Shown in pieces: positions 8,538-18,085 of a stretch of DNA of 64,000 bases. Source of the stretch: Enterobacteriaceae bacterium (GTDB taxonomy: Bacteria; Pseudomonadota; Gammaproteobacteria; Enterobacterales; Enterobacteriaceae); NCBI GenBank assembly GCA_902363335.1, contig CABIZV010000003.1:1-64000 (forward strand), written 5' to 3'. Every line of letters starts with the position of its first letter. The first letter of the stretch is position 1. The position numbers and the translations under genes were made by a program. The notes beneath the pieces are model-generated. The model did not search any database, was not told the DNA's origin, and saw only the letters and a program-made list of their open reading frames with translations.

Positions 8538-10406
8538 TTAAATTTCGACCTGGGTGCCCAGTTCGATAACCCGGTTCGGCGGGATTTCGAACTGATCCGG
8601 CGCGCGAAGCGCGTTGCGCTGCAACAGCAGGTACAGCTTACCGCGCAGACGCAGATACCACGGACGCTTGCCGACAATCAGCGACTCATGCGACATAAAG
8701 AACGACGTTTCCATCATCCGGCAGCTCAAGCCTTCCAGACCGCAGCGGTGGAACACCTCTTCCACGTTTGGCGTTTCACGCCAGCCGTAGCTTGCCACTA
8801 CGCGCCAGAAGGTCGGTGAGAGCTGCTCTATCTGCACGCGGCGAACGTTATGCACATAGGGCGCATCTTCGGTGCGCAGCGTCAGCAGGATCACACGCTC
8901 ATGCAGCACCTTGTTGTGCTTGAGGTTATGCAGCATCGCAAACGGGATAACGTTCAACGCACGCGACATATACACCGCGGTGCCCGGTACTCGTACCGGC
9001 GGCGATTTCTCAAGCGAGGCAATCATTGCCTCCAGAGAATTGCCGTGTTCGTGCATGCGACGCAGCAGGCGGAAACGCTCGCTTTTCCAGGTGGTCATGA
9101 TGGTAAACATGATCAGCGCCAGCGTCAGTGGCAACCAACCACCGGAGACGATTTTATCGAGGTTCGCCGAGAACAGCGGGATATCGATACACATAAAGCC
9201 CACCAGCATCAGCGCCACGACAAACTTATTCCAGCGCCAATTTTTACGCGCCACCGTGGTGAACAGGATGGTGGTCAGCACCATGGTTCCGGTTACCGCA
9301 ATCCCGTACGCCGCCGCCAGGTTTGAGGAGTGCTCAAAGCTGACAATTACGATAACCACCGAGATATAGAGCAGCCAGTTGATAAACGGAATGTAAATCT
9401 GCCCGGACTCCATTTCCGAGGTATGGATTATCCGCATCGGCGACAGATACCCTAAACGCACGGCCTGACGCGTCAGCGAGAAGACCCCGGAAATCACCGC
9501 TTGCGAAGCGATAACCGTCGCGAGCGCTGCGATAATCAGCATAGGGATCAGCGCCCAGTCAGGCGCCAGCAGGAAGAACGGGTTTTTAATCGCTTCAGGA
9601 TGCTGTAACAGCAGCGCACCCTGACCAAAGTAGTTAAGTACCAGCGAAGGCAGCACCACCGAAAACCAGGCCAGACGAATGGGCAGTTTACCGAAATGGC
9701 CCATGTCGGCGTACAACGCTTCCACGCCGGTAATCGACAGTACGACGGCGCCCAGCGCAACAAACGAGACGGTCTTGTACTCAAGGAAGAAGTGGACGGC
9801 CCAGTACGGGTTCAGCGCATGCAGAACTTCCGGGTTTGCCATGATGCTCCGCGCGCCCAGCACCGCCAGCAGCAGGAACCAAACCAGCATAATAGGGGCG
9901 AACAGTTTGCCGACCATACTGGTTCCGTGTTTCTGGATAGCAAACAGCAGCGTCAGAACGATAATCGAGATAGGAACAACCCAGGTATCGAGTTCAGGCG
10001 CGATAATTTCCAGGCCTTCTATCGCCGACATCACCGAAATAGCCGGGGTAATAACCACTTCGCCATAGAAGAAGCTGCCGCCGATTAGCCCCAGGATCAC
10101 CAGAACCGATGTGGTTCGCGCAGACGTGTTGCGTCCCGCCAGCGACATCAGCGTCAGGATCCCACCTTCACCCGCGTTATCCGCACGCATCACGAAGGTG
10201 ATGTATTTGAGTGATACGGTAAAAATCAGCAGCCAGAAGATAAGCGACAAGAAGCCAAAAACGGCATCCCGTTCAACGCCAAAACCAAACTGACCAGACA
10301 AGCATTCACGAAGTGTATAAAGAGGGCTGGTACCAATATCGCCGTATACCACGCCAATTGCAGCGAGTGTAATCGCTGATAAAGATTGTTTATTATCAGT
10401 GCTCAT
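8538..10406 (-). CDS. kup: Low-affinity K+/H+ symporter Kup (TrkD)
   Basis: Takes up potassium with protons across the inner membrane. At 622 residues it is the family length. The first ~440 residues hold about 12 membrane helices, starting with the GVVYGDIGTSPLYTLRE signature (about 18-34), and the final ~180 residues form the cytoplasmic domain. It is transcribed alone, ends at a strong terminator, and shares a 219-bp divergent promoter region with ravA. Confidence 0.97.
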   Translation of the reverse strand: MSTDNKQSLSAITLAAIGVVYGDIGTSPLYTLRECLSGQFGFGVERDAVFGFLSLIFWLLIFTVSLKYITFVMRADNAGEGGILTLMSLAGRNTSARTTSVLVILGLIGGSFFYGEVVITPAISVMSAIEGLEIIAPELDTWVVPISIIVLTLLFAIQKHGTSMVGKLFAPIMLVWFLLLAVLGARSIMANPEVLHALNPYWAVHFFLEYKTVSFVALGAVVLSITGVEALYADMGHFGKLPIRLAWFSVVLPSLVLNYFGQGALLLQHPEAIKNPFFLLAPDWALIPMLIIAALATVIASQAVISGVFSLTRQAVRLGYLSPMRIIHTSEMESGQIYIPFINWLLYISVVIVIVSFEHSSNLAAAYGIAVTGTMVLTTILFTTVARKNWRWNKFVVALMLVGFMCIDIPLFSANLDKIVSGGWLPLTLALIMFTIMTTWKSERFRLLRRMHEHGNSLEAMIASLEKSPPVRVPGTAVYMSRALNVIPFAMLHNLKHNKVLHERVILLTLRTEDAPYVHNVRRVQIEQLSPTFWRVVASYGWRETPNVEEVFHRCGLEGLSCRMMETSFFMSHESLIVGKRPWYLRLRGKLYLLLQRNALRAPDQFEIPPNRVIELGTQVEI

Positions 10407-10625
10407 AGACTAGTCTTTCGTTTATAAAACAAATGTGTGCCTAGTCCCTTGGCCCACGAAAAGCGCACAGTATGCACGATTAGCGTCAAAATCGTACCCC
10501 TTAATTGCGTCATCTTAATCTGCCTCAATAAATCGTGAAGGACTATTGAGGCTATTCAGCGCCAGACTTAAACGTCTATACTCAGCCAGTTAGCTGATTA
10601 CATGGCGAAAGGACGCAGGTTAATT

Positions 10626-12122
10626 ATGGCGCAACCACATTTATTAGCAGAAAGAATTTCTCGGTTAAGCAGCGCTTTAGAGAAAGGGCTCTTTGAACGC
10701 AGTCACGCCATTCGCCTGTGTCTTCTGGCGGCACTGAGCGGTGAGAGCGTCTTTTTACTCGGCCCACCGGGGATTGCTAAAAGCCTGATTGCGCGTCGCC
10801 TGAAATTTGCCTTCCAGCACGCCCGGGCGTTTGAATATTTGATGACCCGCTTTTCCACGCCGGAAGAGGTCTTTGGCCCGCTGTCTATTCAGGCGTTAAA
10901 AGATGAAGGGCGCTACGAGCGCCTGACCGCAGGCTATCTGCCGGAAGCGGAAATCGTCTTTCTCGATGAAATCTGGAAAGCGGGCCCCGCCATCCTCAAT
11001 ACGCTGCTGACCGCCATTAATGAGCGCCACTTTCGTAACGGCGCGAACGTCGACAAAATCCCCATGCGCCTGCTGGTGACCGCCTCGAACGAACTGCCCG
11101 AAGCGGAAAGCAGTCTGGAAGCGCTGTATGACCGAATGTTGATTCGTCTGTGGCTCGACAAAGTGCAGGATAAAGGCAACTTCCGCTCCATGCTGATTAG
11201 CCAGCAGGATGAAAACGACAATCCAATTCCGGCCAATCTTCAGATCACCGATGAAGAGTACTTCCAGTGGCAGAAAGATATCGGCAAGGTCAAACTGCCG
11301 GATGCCGTTTTCGAGCTGGTTTTCACGCTGCGCCAGCAACTGGATAACTTACCGAATGCGCCTTATGTCTCAGACCGTCGCTGGAAGAAAGCCGTGCGTT
11401 TACTGCAAGCCTGCGCGTTCTTTAGCGGCCGAGACGCCGTCGCCCCTATCGATCTGATCTTGCTAAAAGAGTGCCTGTGGCATGACGCTGAAAGCCGGAA
11501 TTTGCTTCAGCAACAGTTAGATATATTGATGACCGGACACGCGTGGCAGCAGCAGGCAATGCTTAACAAGCTGGGCGCGATTACCCAGCAACGTTTACAG
11601 CTTCAGCAGCAGCAAAGCGATAAAACGGCGCTAAAAGTAACGCGTCTGGGCGGGATGTTTAGCCGGAAGCCACACTATGAGCTGCCACCTGAAGTGCAAT
11701 CACCGACGGTGACGTTGCTACTGCAAAAGCCGCTTAAGCTGCATGACATTGAAGTCGTTCACATTACCTTCGAACGCCAGGCGCTGGATAACTGGCTTGA
11801 GAAAGGCGGCGAAATCCGCGGCAAGCTCAACGGGATTGGTTTTGCCCTGACGCTCAATATGGAAGTCGACGCCGCGCAGCACCTGGTTGTTCGCGATGTC
11901 AGTCTGCAAGGTTCTCGCTTATCTCTGCCGGGCACCAGTACGCCAGAGAACATGCCTCATGAGATTCTCCAGCAGCTTACCGCCCTTCATGAAGAGTGGC
12001 ACCAGCAGCACAACCGCTTTAGCGAGCAGCAAAAATGTCTGTTTGTGAATGAAGAGTGGTTAGGCCGCATTGAAGCCAGTTTGCAGGATGTCGCCGTCCA
12101 GATTAAGCAGGCGCAGCTTTAA
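10626..12122 (+). CDS. ravA: MoxR-family AAA+ ATPase RavA
   Basis: An AAA+ ATPase that in E. coli forms a cage with the lysine decarboxylase LdcI and works with ViaA on respiratory complexes and aminoglycoside sensitivity. It has 498 residues. Walker A GPPGIAKS is at about 46-53, Walker B VFLDEIWK at about 106-113, followed by sensor motifs and the C-terminal LARA region that contacts LdcI. The ATG at 10626 (MAQPHLLAER) has AGG at 617-619 of that kilobase and matches the E. coli start; an in-frame ATG at 10602 is less likely. The stop overlaps the viaA start. Confidence 0.95.
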   Translation: MAQPHLLAERISRLSSALEKGLFERSHAIRLCLLAALSGESVFLLGPPGIAKSLIARRLKFAFQHARAFEYLMTRFSTPEEVFGPLSIQALKDEGRYERLTAGYLPEAEIVFLDEIWKAGPAILNTLLTAINERHFRNGANVDKIPMRLLVTASNELPEAESSLEALYDRMLIRLWLDKVQDKGNFRSMLISQQDENDNPIPANLQITDEEYFQWQKDIGKVKLPDAVFELVFTLRQQLDNLPNAPYVSDRRWKKAVRLLQACAFFSGRDAVAPIDLILLKECLWHDAESRNLLQQQLDILMTGHAWQQQAMLNKLGAITQQRLQLQQQQSDKTALKVTRLGGMFSRKPHYELPPEVQSPTVTLLLQKPLKLHDIEVVHITFERQALDNWLEKGGEIRGKLNGIGFALTLNMEVDAAQHLVVRDVSLQGSRLSLPGTSTPENMPHEILQQLTALHEEWHQQHNRFSEQQKCLFVNEEWLGRIEASLQDVAVQIKQAQL

Positions 12123-13573
12123 TGTTAACCGTTGATACGCTCAACATGATGCTGGCGGTCAGCGAAGAGGGGATGATCGAAGAGATGATCATCGCTCTGC
12201 TGGCCTCGCCGCAGTTGGCGGTCTTCTTTGAAAAATTTCCCCGTTTAAAAAGCGCGATTACCGACGATCTTCCCCGGTGGCGTGAAACCTTTAAAAATCG
12301 CCTGAAAGGGGCACCGATACCGGTGGAGCTGGAAGAAGAGGTTGTCTGCTATCAGCAAAGCCAGCTCTTATCGACAACCCAATTTATCGTCCAGTTGCCG
12401 AACATTCTGGCGCTATTAAAGCGGGTACAGTCCCCCTTTACCGCTCAGGCACAGCAGTTGGTTGCTAACAATGCGACCTTTACTCCCGCCTTGCACACGC
12501 TCTTTCTGCAACGCTGGCGCTTAAGCCTTGTGGTTCAGGTCACCTCAATTAATCAGCAATTGCTGGAAGAAGAGCGGGAACAACTGCTCAGTGAAGTCCA
12601 GGAACGTATGACCCTGAGCGGTCAGCTTGAACCGGTGCTGGTGGATAACGACAGCGCCGGTGGCCGATTATGGGATATGAGCGCCGGGCAGCTTAATCGC
12701 GGTGACTATCAGTTGATCGTCAAATACGGCGAGTTCCTCAGTCAGCAGCCAGAGTTGATGCGTTTAGCCGAGCAGCTAGGACGTTCTCGCGAAGCGAAAT
12801 CGGTGCCGAAGAAAGATGCGCCAATGGAAACTTTTCGCACGCTGGTTCGCGAGCCCTCAACGGTGCCTGAACAGGTGGACGGCATTCAGCAAAGCGATGA
12901 TATTCTGCGCCTGCTGCCGCCGGAGCTGGCGACGCTTGGCATGACTGAACTGGAATATGAGTTTTATCGCCGGCTGGTGGAAAAGCAGCTGTTAACCTAT
13001 CGCCTGCATGGTGATGCCTGGCACGAGAAGGTGACGGAGCGACCGGTCGTGCATCAGGATGAAGATGAGCAGCCGCGCGGGCCGTTTATCGTCTGCGTGG
13101 ACACATCCGGCTCCATGGGCGGCTTTAACGAGCAGTGTGCCAAAGCTTTTTGCCTGGCCTTAATGCGCGTAGCGCTCGCCGATAACCGCCGTTGCTACAT
13201 CATGCTGTTCTCAAGTGAAGTGGTGCGCTATGAACTCACTTGTCCACAAGGGCTGGAGCAGGCGATTCGCTTTCTAAGCCAGCGCTTTCGCGGCGGTACC
13301 GATATGGCGAGCTGTTTCCGCGCAATTATCGAACACTTACAAAACCCACAGTGGCAAGATGCCGACGCGGTGGTGATCTCAGATTTTATCGCCCAGCGGC
13401 TGCCGGATGAGGTAGTGAAAAAGGTGGGGGATCTGCAGCATAAATATCAGCACCGTTTTCATGCGGTGGCGATGTCGGCACACGGCAAACCCGGGATCAT
13501 GCGCATTTTCGATCATATCTGGCGCTTTGATACCGGGTTGCGAAGCCGCCTGCTAAGACGCTGGCGGCGTTAA
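12122..13573 (+). CDS. viaA: von Willebrand factor A domain protein ViaA
   Basis: Partner and stimulator of RavA ATPase activity, 483 residues as in E. coli. The N-terminal ~300 residues are helical. The C-terminal VWA domain carries the metal-ion-dependent adhesion site DTSGSMGG (about 325-332) and the later RGGTDMAS motif. It is translationally coupled to ravA through a TAATG overlap and ends 7 bp before the convergent asnA stop. Confidence 0.96.
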   Translation: MLTVDTLNMMLAVSEEGMIEEMIIALLASPQLAVFFEKFPRLKSAITDDLPRWRETFKNRLKGAPIPVELEEEVVCYQQSQLLSTTQFIVQLPNILALLKRVQSPFTAQAQQLVANNATFTPALHTLFLQRWRLSLVVQVTSINQQLLEEEREQLLSEVQERMTLSGQLEPVLVDNDSAGGRLWDMSAGQLNRGDYQLIVKYGEFLSQQPELMRLAEQLGRSREAKSVPKKDAPMETFRTLVREPSTVPEQVDGIQQSDDILRLLPPELATLGMTELEYEFYRRLVEKQLLTYRLHGDAWHEKVTERPVVHQDEDEQPRGPFIVCVDTSGSMGGFNEQCAKAFCLALMRVALADNRRCYIMLFSSEVVRYELTCPQGLEQAIRFLSQRFRGGTDMASCFRAIIEHLQNPQWQDADAVVISDFIAQRLPDEVVKKVGDLQHKYQHRFHAVAMSAHGKPGIMRIFDHIWRFDTGLRSRLLRRWRR

Positions 13574-13580
13574 CGACGAA

Positions 13581-14573
13581 TTACAGTAAAGATGAGACGC
13601 TCTCACGAACCTGCGCTGGCCATACGCCGCATTGGACCTGACCGATATGCGACAACTGCAACAACAGCATAGTTAAACGAGACTGACCTATACCGCCGCC
13701 GATAGTTTGCGGCATATCACCACGCAGCAGCGCCTGATGCCACTCCAGCTGCAAGCGATCTTCGTCACCGGTCAGTTGAAGCTGATGCTTAAGCGCTTTC
13801 GCATCTACGCGAATCCCCATTGAAGAGAGCTCAAACGCATCTTCCAGCACCGGGTTCCACACCAGAATGTCACCGTTCAGACCGGCAAAGCCGGACGCGC
13901 TCGGGGTGCTCCAGTCGTCATAGTCCGGCGCACGAACGTCGTGACGCTGACCATCCGATAATTTGCCGCCGATACCGATAAGGAAGACGGCGCCCAGCTC
14001 TTTAGCAATCGCGCGTTCACGACCTTTGGCATCCAGGCCCGGATAACGACTCAGCAGCGTTTCGCTGTGCACAAAGTGGATCTGTTCTGGCAGGAACGGT
14101 GTCAGACCAAATTCTTTGCTTACCGCCATTTCAGTTTCTTTAATACCCGCCCAGATAGCCTTAACGGTGCTTTCCAGCGTACCGGTGTGGCGCTCATCAT
14201 CACCCATCACGCGTTCCCAGTCCCACTGGTCAACGTAAACGGAGTGAATGGCAGTCAATCTATCTTCATCGGGGCGAAGGGCTTTCATGTGCGTGTAGAG
14301 CCCTTCGCCCGCGCTGAAGTCGTGTTGTCCCAGAGTTTGACGTTTCCACTTAGCCAAAGAATGCACCACTTCAAACTGGGCATCTGGCAGCGTTTTCACT
14401 TTCACCTGGACCGCTTTCTCGCAACCAGACAGGTTGTCCTGAGTCCCATCCCCGATACGGCTTAAGATTGGCGCCTGAACTTCTACGAGCCCTAGCTTCT
14501 CTTCCAGCTGACGGGAAAAGTGGGATTTGACGAAACTAATCTGGCGTTGTTTTGCGATGTATGCGGTTTTCAT
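13581..14573 (-). CDS. asnA: Aspartate-ammonia ligase AsnA
   Basis: Makes asparagine from aspartate, ammonia and ATP. It has 330 residues and a class II aminoacyl-tRNA-synthetase-like fold. The N-terminal MKTAYIAKQRQISFVKS and the C-terminal GGGIGQSRLTMLLL ATP-binding motif 3 (about 292-305) are conserved. The ATG at 14573 is used because the protein family begins MKTAYIAKQ; the 20-codon upstream extension is not conserved. It is divergent from asnC, whose product activates asnA in E. coli when asparagine is scarce. Confidence 0.96.
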   Translation of the reverse strand: MKTAYIAKQRQISFVKSHFSRQLEEKLGLVEVQAPILSRIGDGTQDNLSGCEKAVQVKVKTLPDAQFEVVHSLAKWKRQTLGQHDFSAGEGLYTHMKALRPDEDRLTAIHSVYVDQWDWERVMGDDERHTGTLESTVKAIWAGIKETEMAVSKEFGLTPFLPEQIHFVHSETLLSRYPGLDAKGRERAIAKELGAVFLIGIGGKLSDGQRHDVRAPDYDDWSTPSASGFAGLNGDILVWNPVLEDAFELSSMGIRVDAKALKHQLQLTGDEDRLQLEWHQALLRGDMPQTIGGGIGQSRLTMLLLQLSHIGQVQCGVWPAQVRESVSSLL

Positions 14574-14724
14574 TATTTTTACTCCTGCGTCCTGTTGCCA
14601 TTGATTAAGCAACAAAACAGGCCACCAATACAATAATCAAACAATAAAAAGCCGAACTCACTTTTGATTCGATAAAATTTACGGCTAAAATAGAGCTAAT
14701 CGTTAATCATCATAAGAAAAACCA

Positions 14725-15183
14725 ATGGAAAATTATCAGATCGACAATCTGGATCGCGGCATTCTTGACGCCCTGATGGCCAACGCCCGTACCGCATACG
14801 CAGAATTAGCCAAACAGTTCTCCGTGAGCCCCGGCACTATTCATGTCCGCGTAGAGAAAATGAAGCAGGCGGGAATTATCACCGGCGCGCATGTCGACGT
14901 CAGTCCTAAACAGCTCGGTTACGATGTCGGTTGTTTTATCGGCATCATTCTCAAGAGCGCGAAAGACTACCCGTCGGCGCTGGCACGGCTGGAAAGCCTG
15001 GATGAGGTTACCGAGGCGTACTACACCACCGGGCACTACAGCATCTTTATTAAAGTCATGTGCAAATCGATCGACGCGCTTCAGCAGGTACTTATCAACA
15101 AGATCCAAACAATTGATGAAATTCAGTCTACCGAGACGCTGATCGTGCTGCAGAACCCGATCATGCGTACCATCAAGCCGTAA
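14725..15183 (+). CDS. asnC: Lrp/AsnC-family regulator AsnC
   Basis: A transcription factor that senses asparagine and controls asnA and its own gene, 152 residues. The helix-turn-helix is at about 5-60 (DNLDRGILDALMANARTAYAELAKQF). The C-terminal RAM ligand domain (about 70-145) contains the glycine-bearing turn TTGHYSIFIKV. The 151-bp gap to asnA holds both promoters. mioC follows in the same direction. Confidence 0.96.
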   Translation: MENYQIDNLDRGILDALMANARTAYAELAKQFSVSPGTIHVRVEKMKQAGIITGAHVDVSPKQLGYDVGCFIGIILKSAKDYPSALARLESLDEVTEAYYTTGHYSIFIKVMCKSIDALQQVLINKIQTIDEIQSTETLIVLQNPIMRTIKP

Positions 15184-15197
15184 ACAACTTTTTTAAT

Positions 15198-15250
15198 CCC
15201 ACATTTTTCCACAGGTAGATCCCAGCTCGTTCACAGCGTACAATGCGCCT
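15198..15250 (+). promoter_or_regulatory. mioC promoter with DnaA-box-like site
   Basis: TTTTTCCACA (about 15201-15210) is a near match to the DnaA box TTATCCACA. It is followed by TTCACA and TACAAT hexamers at 17-bp spacing ending near 15244. This reproduces the E. coli mioC promoter, where DnaA represses transcription that runs toward oriC. Confidence 0.75.
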
Positions 15251-15271
15251 TCTTTATAAAGGTGGACGAGC

Positions 15272-15721
15272 ATGGCGGATATCACTCTCATTAGCGGCAG
15301 CACGCTTGGCAGTGCGGAATATGTAGCAGAACATCTGGCTGAAAAGCTGGAGGACGCCGGTTTTTCCAGCGAAATGCTGCACGGCCCGATGATCGATGAA
15401 GTGCCAACCGAAGGGATCTGGCTGGTTATCAGTTCAACGCACGGTGCAGGAGACATTCCTGACAACCTTCTGCCTTTATATGAAGCATTACTTGAGCAGA
15501 AACCGGATCTCTCAAAGGTACACTTTGGTGCAATCGGGATCGGCAGCCGCGAATATGACACGTTCTGTGGCGCTATCGATAAATTAGAGGCTGCATTGAA
15601 AGCCTGTGGAGCCAAACAAGTTGGCGAAACGCTGCGGATCAATGTGCTCGAACATGAGATTCCTGAAGATCCGGCAGAGATTTGGTTAGGATCGTGGCAT
15701 CTTTTGCTCAGAGATTTGTAA
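15272..15721 (+). CDS. mioC: Flavodoxin-like protein MioC
   Basis: A short flavodoxin-fold FMN protein of 149 residues, reported in E. coli as an electron carrier for biotin synthase. The FMN phosphate loop SGSTLGSAEYVAEHLAE is at about 8-24; later isoalloxazine-loop segments are STHGAGDIPDN and GSREYDTFCGA. It sits immediately left of oriC, so its transcription enters the origin. Confidence 0.96.
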   Translation: MADITLISGSTLGSAEYVAEHLAEKLEDAGFSSEMLHGPMIDEVPTEGIWLVISSTHGAGDIPDNLLPLYEALLEQKPDLSKVHFGAIGIGSREYDTFCGAIDKLEAALKACGAKQVGETLRINVLEHEIPEDPAEIWLGSWHLLLRDL

Positions 15722-15732
15722 AGATCGGACTT

Positions 15733-16006
15733 TATTCTGTGGATAAGTCTGGTTAAAAGCTTGGATCAACCGGTAGTTATCCAAAGAATAACTCTTGACT
15801 GCTTTTTGACCTGTGCATAACCCTTCGTTTTGATCCCAGCTTATACTGACCAGGATCACCGATCATTCACAGTTAATGATCGTCCTTAAACGGTTGATCT
15901 TTAATTGTGGATCGCACTTATCCACAGAAGTTGGCGATCCTAATAAGAGATCATAATAGAACAGATCTCTAAATAAAAAGATCTTCTTTTTAATACCCAA
16001 GATCCG
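15733..16006. other. oriC: Chromosomal replication origin oriC
   Basis: Lies between mioC and mnmG, in the reverse of the usual E. coli drawing. DnaA boxes: R4 TGTGGATAA 15738-15746, R2 TTATCCAAA 15777-15785, an R3-like TGTGCATAA 15812-15820, and R1 TTATCCACA 15918-15926. An IHF-like site (ATCAA-N4-TTA, read on the minus strand) lies at 15887-15899. The AT-rich duplex unwinding element with 13-mer-like repeats spans about 15935-16006. I count 13 GATC sites between 15723 and 16006, as expected for SeqA/Dam control. Confidence 0.95.
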
Positions 16007-16094
16007 AACCCTTTCTCCATCGACTAAAGTTGAGTAGAATCCACGGCCCGGGCAACAATCCATTTTCACACCGCTTTACGCGAGGCAAACCACC

Positions 16095-17984
16095 ATGTTT
16101 TATCAGGATCCTTTTGACGTCATCATCATTGGCGGGGGTCATGCAGGCACTGAGGCCGCGATGGCCGCAGCGCGAATGGGTCAGCAGACCCTGCTTTTGA
16201 CACACAATATCGACACGTTGGGGCAGATGAGCTGCAACCCGGCGATTGGCGGCATTGGGAAAGGACACCTGGTAAAAGAAGTGGATGCGCTTGGCGGCCT
16301 GATGGCAACGGCTATCGACCATGCGGGTATCCAGTTTAGGATACTAAACGCCAGCAAGGGACCGGCCGTTCGCGCCACTCGTGCTCAGGCGGATCGCGTG
16401 CTCTATCGTCAGGCAGTGCGAACGGCTCTGGAGAATCAGCCAAACCTGATGATCTTCCAGCAGGCGGTTGAGGATCTGATTGTTGAAAACGATCGCGTTG
16501 TGGGTGCTGTAACCCAGATGGGGCTTAAATTCCGCGCCAAAGCGGTTGTTTTGACCGTCGGGACTTTCCTCGATGGCAAAATTCACATTGGTCTGGATAA
16601 TTACAGCGGTGGTCGTGCCGGCGATCCGCCATCCATCCCGCTGTCTCGCCGCCTGCGTGAACTGCCGCTGCGCGTCAGTCGCTTGAAAACGGGGACGCCG
16701 CCGCGTATCGACGCGCGCACCATCGATTTCAGCGTTCTGAGCCAACAAAACAGCGACAACCCAATGCCGGTATTCTCGTTCCTCGGCAATGCGTCCCAGC
16801 ATCCACAGCAGATGCCGTGCTACGTCACGCATACCAACGAGAAAACCCATGAGGTGATCCGCAATAATCTCGATCGCAGCCCGATGTATGCTGGCGTGAT
16901 CGAAGGGATCGGCCCGCGCTACTGTCCATCGATCGAAGACAAAGTGATGCGCTTTGCTGACAAAAATCAGCACCAGATCTTCCTCGAACCGGAAGGACTG
17001 ACCTCTAACGAAATTTATCCTAACGGTATCTCCACCAGCCTGCCATTTGATGTGCAGATGCAGATTGTCCGTTCCATGCAAGGCATGGAAAACGCCCGTA
17101 TCGTTCGTCCAGGCTACGCTATCGAATATGATTTCTTCGACCCGCGCGACCTGAAGCTCACGCTTGAGAGCAAACACATTCACGGTCTGTTCTTTGCCGG
17201 TCAAATCAACGGTACAACGGGTTACGAAGAAGCCGCCGCGCAAGGTATGCTGGCCGGTCTTAACGCCGCTCGTTTGTCTGCCGACAAAGAAGGCTGGGCG
17301 CCACGCCGCGATCAGGCTTACCTTGGAGTGCTGGTGGACGATCTCTGCACTCTGGGTACCAAAGAACCGTACCGCATGTTCACGTCTCGTGCGGAATACC
17401 GTCTGATGCTGCGCGAAGACAATGCCGATCTGCGTTTGACCGAAATTGGTCGTGAGCTGGGCCTGGTTGACGACGTACGCTGGGCGCGCTTTAACGAGAA
17501 GATCGAAAATATCGAACGTGAACGTCAGCGTCTGAAATCGACCTGGGTTAATCCAACGACAGACTCTGTAGACGAAGTGAATGCTCACCTGAGCGCGCCA
17601 CTTACCCGAGAAGCCAGCGGTGAAGATCTGCTGCGCCGCCCGGAAATGACCTACGAACAGCTGACAAAACTCACGGCCTACGCCCCAGCGCTGGAAGATG
17701 CTCAGGCGGCAGAGCAGGTGGAAATTCAGGTGAAATACGAAGGTTATATCGCGCGCCAGCAAGACGAGATTGAAAAACAGCAGCGCAATGAGAATACGCT
17801 GCTGCCAGCGACGCTGGACTACCGCCTGGTTAACGGCCTGTCCAACGAAGTGATCGCGAAACTTAACGATCACAAACCGGTTTCTATCGGCCAGGCATCG
17901 CGTATTTCAGGGATCACCCCAGCGGCTATCTCGATTTTGCTGGTGTGGTTGAAAAAACAAGGCCTGCTGCGCCGCAGCGCGTAG
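16095..17984 (+). CDS. mnmG: tRNA uridine-34 carboxymethylaminomethyl enzyme MnmG (GidA)
   Basis: With MnmE it installs the cmnm5 group on the wobble uridine of certain tRNAs. It has 629 residues, as in E. coli. The N-terminal FAD-binding Rossmann motif is GGGHAGTEAAMAAAR (about 13-27). The two conserved cysteines are seen in CNPAIGGIGKGHLV and in the GTKEPYRMFTSRAEYRL region. The C-terminal helical MnmE/tRNA-binding domain is intact. It lies directly right of oriC with rsmG behind it, separated by REP sequences. Its partner mnmE is about 36 kb away in this window. Confidence 0.97.
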   Translation: MFYQDPFDVIIIGGGHAGTEAAMAAARMGQQTLLLTHNIDTLGQMSCNPAIGGIGKGHLVKEVDALGGLMATAIDHAGIQFRILNASKGPAVRATRAQADRVLYRQAVRTALENQPNLMIFQQAVEDLIVENDRVVGAVTQMGLKFRAKAVVLTVGTFLDGKIHIGLDNYSGGRAGDPPSIPLSRRLRELPLRVSRLKTGTPPRIDARTIDFSVLSQQNSDNPMPVFSFLGNASQHPQQMPCYVTHTNEKTHEVIRNNLDRSPMYAGVIEGIGPRYCPSIEDKVMRFADKNQHQIFLEPEGLTSNEIYPNGISTSLPFDVQMQIVRSMQGMENARIVRPGYAIEYDFFDPRDLKLTLESKHIHGLFFAGQINGTTGYEEAAAQGMLAGLNAARLSADKEGWAPRRDQAYLGVLVDDLCTLGTKEPYRMFTSRAEYRLMLREDNADLRLTEIGRELGLVDDVRWARFNEKIENIERERQRLKSTWVNPTTDSVDEVNAHLSAPLTREASGEDLLRRPEMTYEQLTKLTAYAPALEDAQAAEQVEIQVKYEGYIARQQDEIEKQQRNENTLLPATLDYRLVNGLSNEVIAKLNDHKPVSIGQASRISGITPAAISILLVWLKKQGLLRRSA

Positions 17985-17994
17985 CTTTGAATTA

Positions 17995-18062
17995 TGCCCG
18001 GGAGCGCTGCGCTTACCGGGCCTACAATGTCGGCCGGATAAGGCAAGGCCGCCATCCGGCAA
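17995..18062. repeat. REP-type palindromes between mnmG and rsmG
   Basis: Two imperfect palindromes, one built on GCCCGG...CCGGGC (17995-18023) and one on GCCGGATAAGGC...GCCATCCGGC (18032-18060), fill the gap. They have the enteric REP/BIME layout. Confidence 0.75.
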
Positions 18063-18085
18063 ATCACCGCTAATAGGTATTCCCC

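Noticed and set aside
16344..17873. 509-codon open frame antisense to mnmG
   Set aside because: mnmG is unmistakable and full length. Long antisense frames are expected in such GC-balanced coding DNA; no ribosome site was noted.
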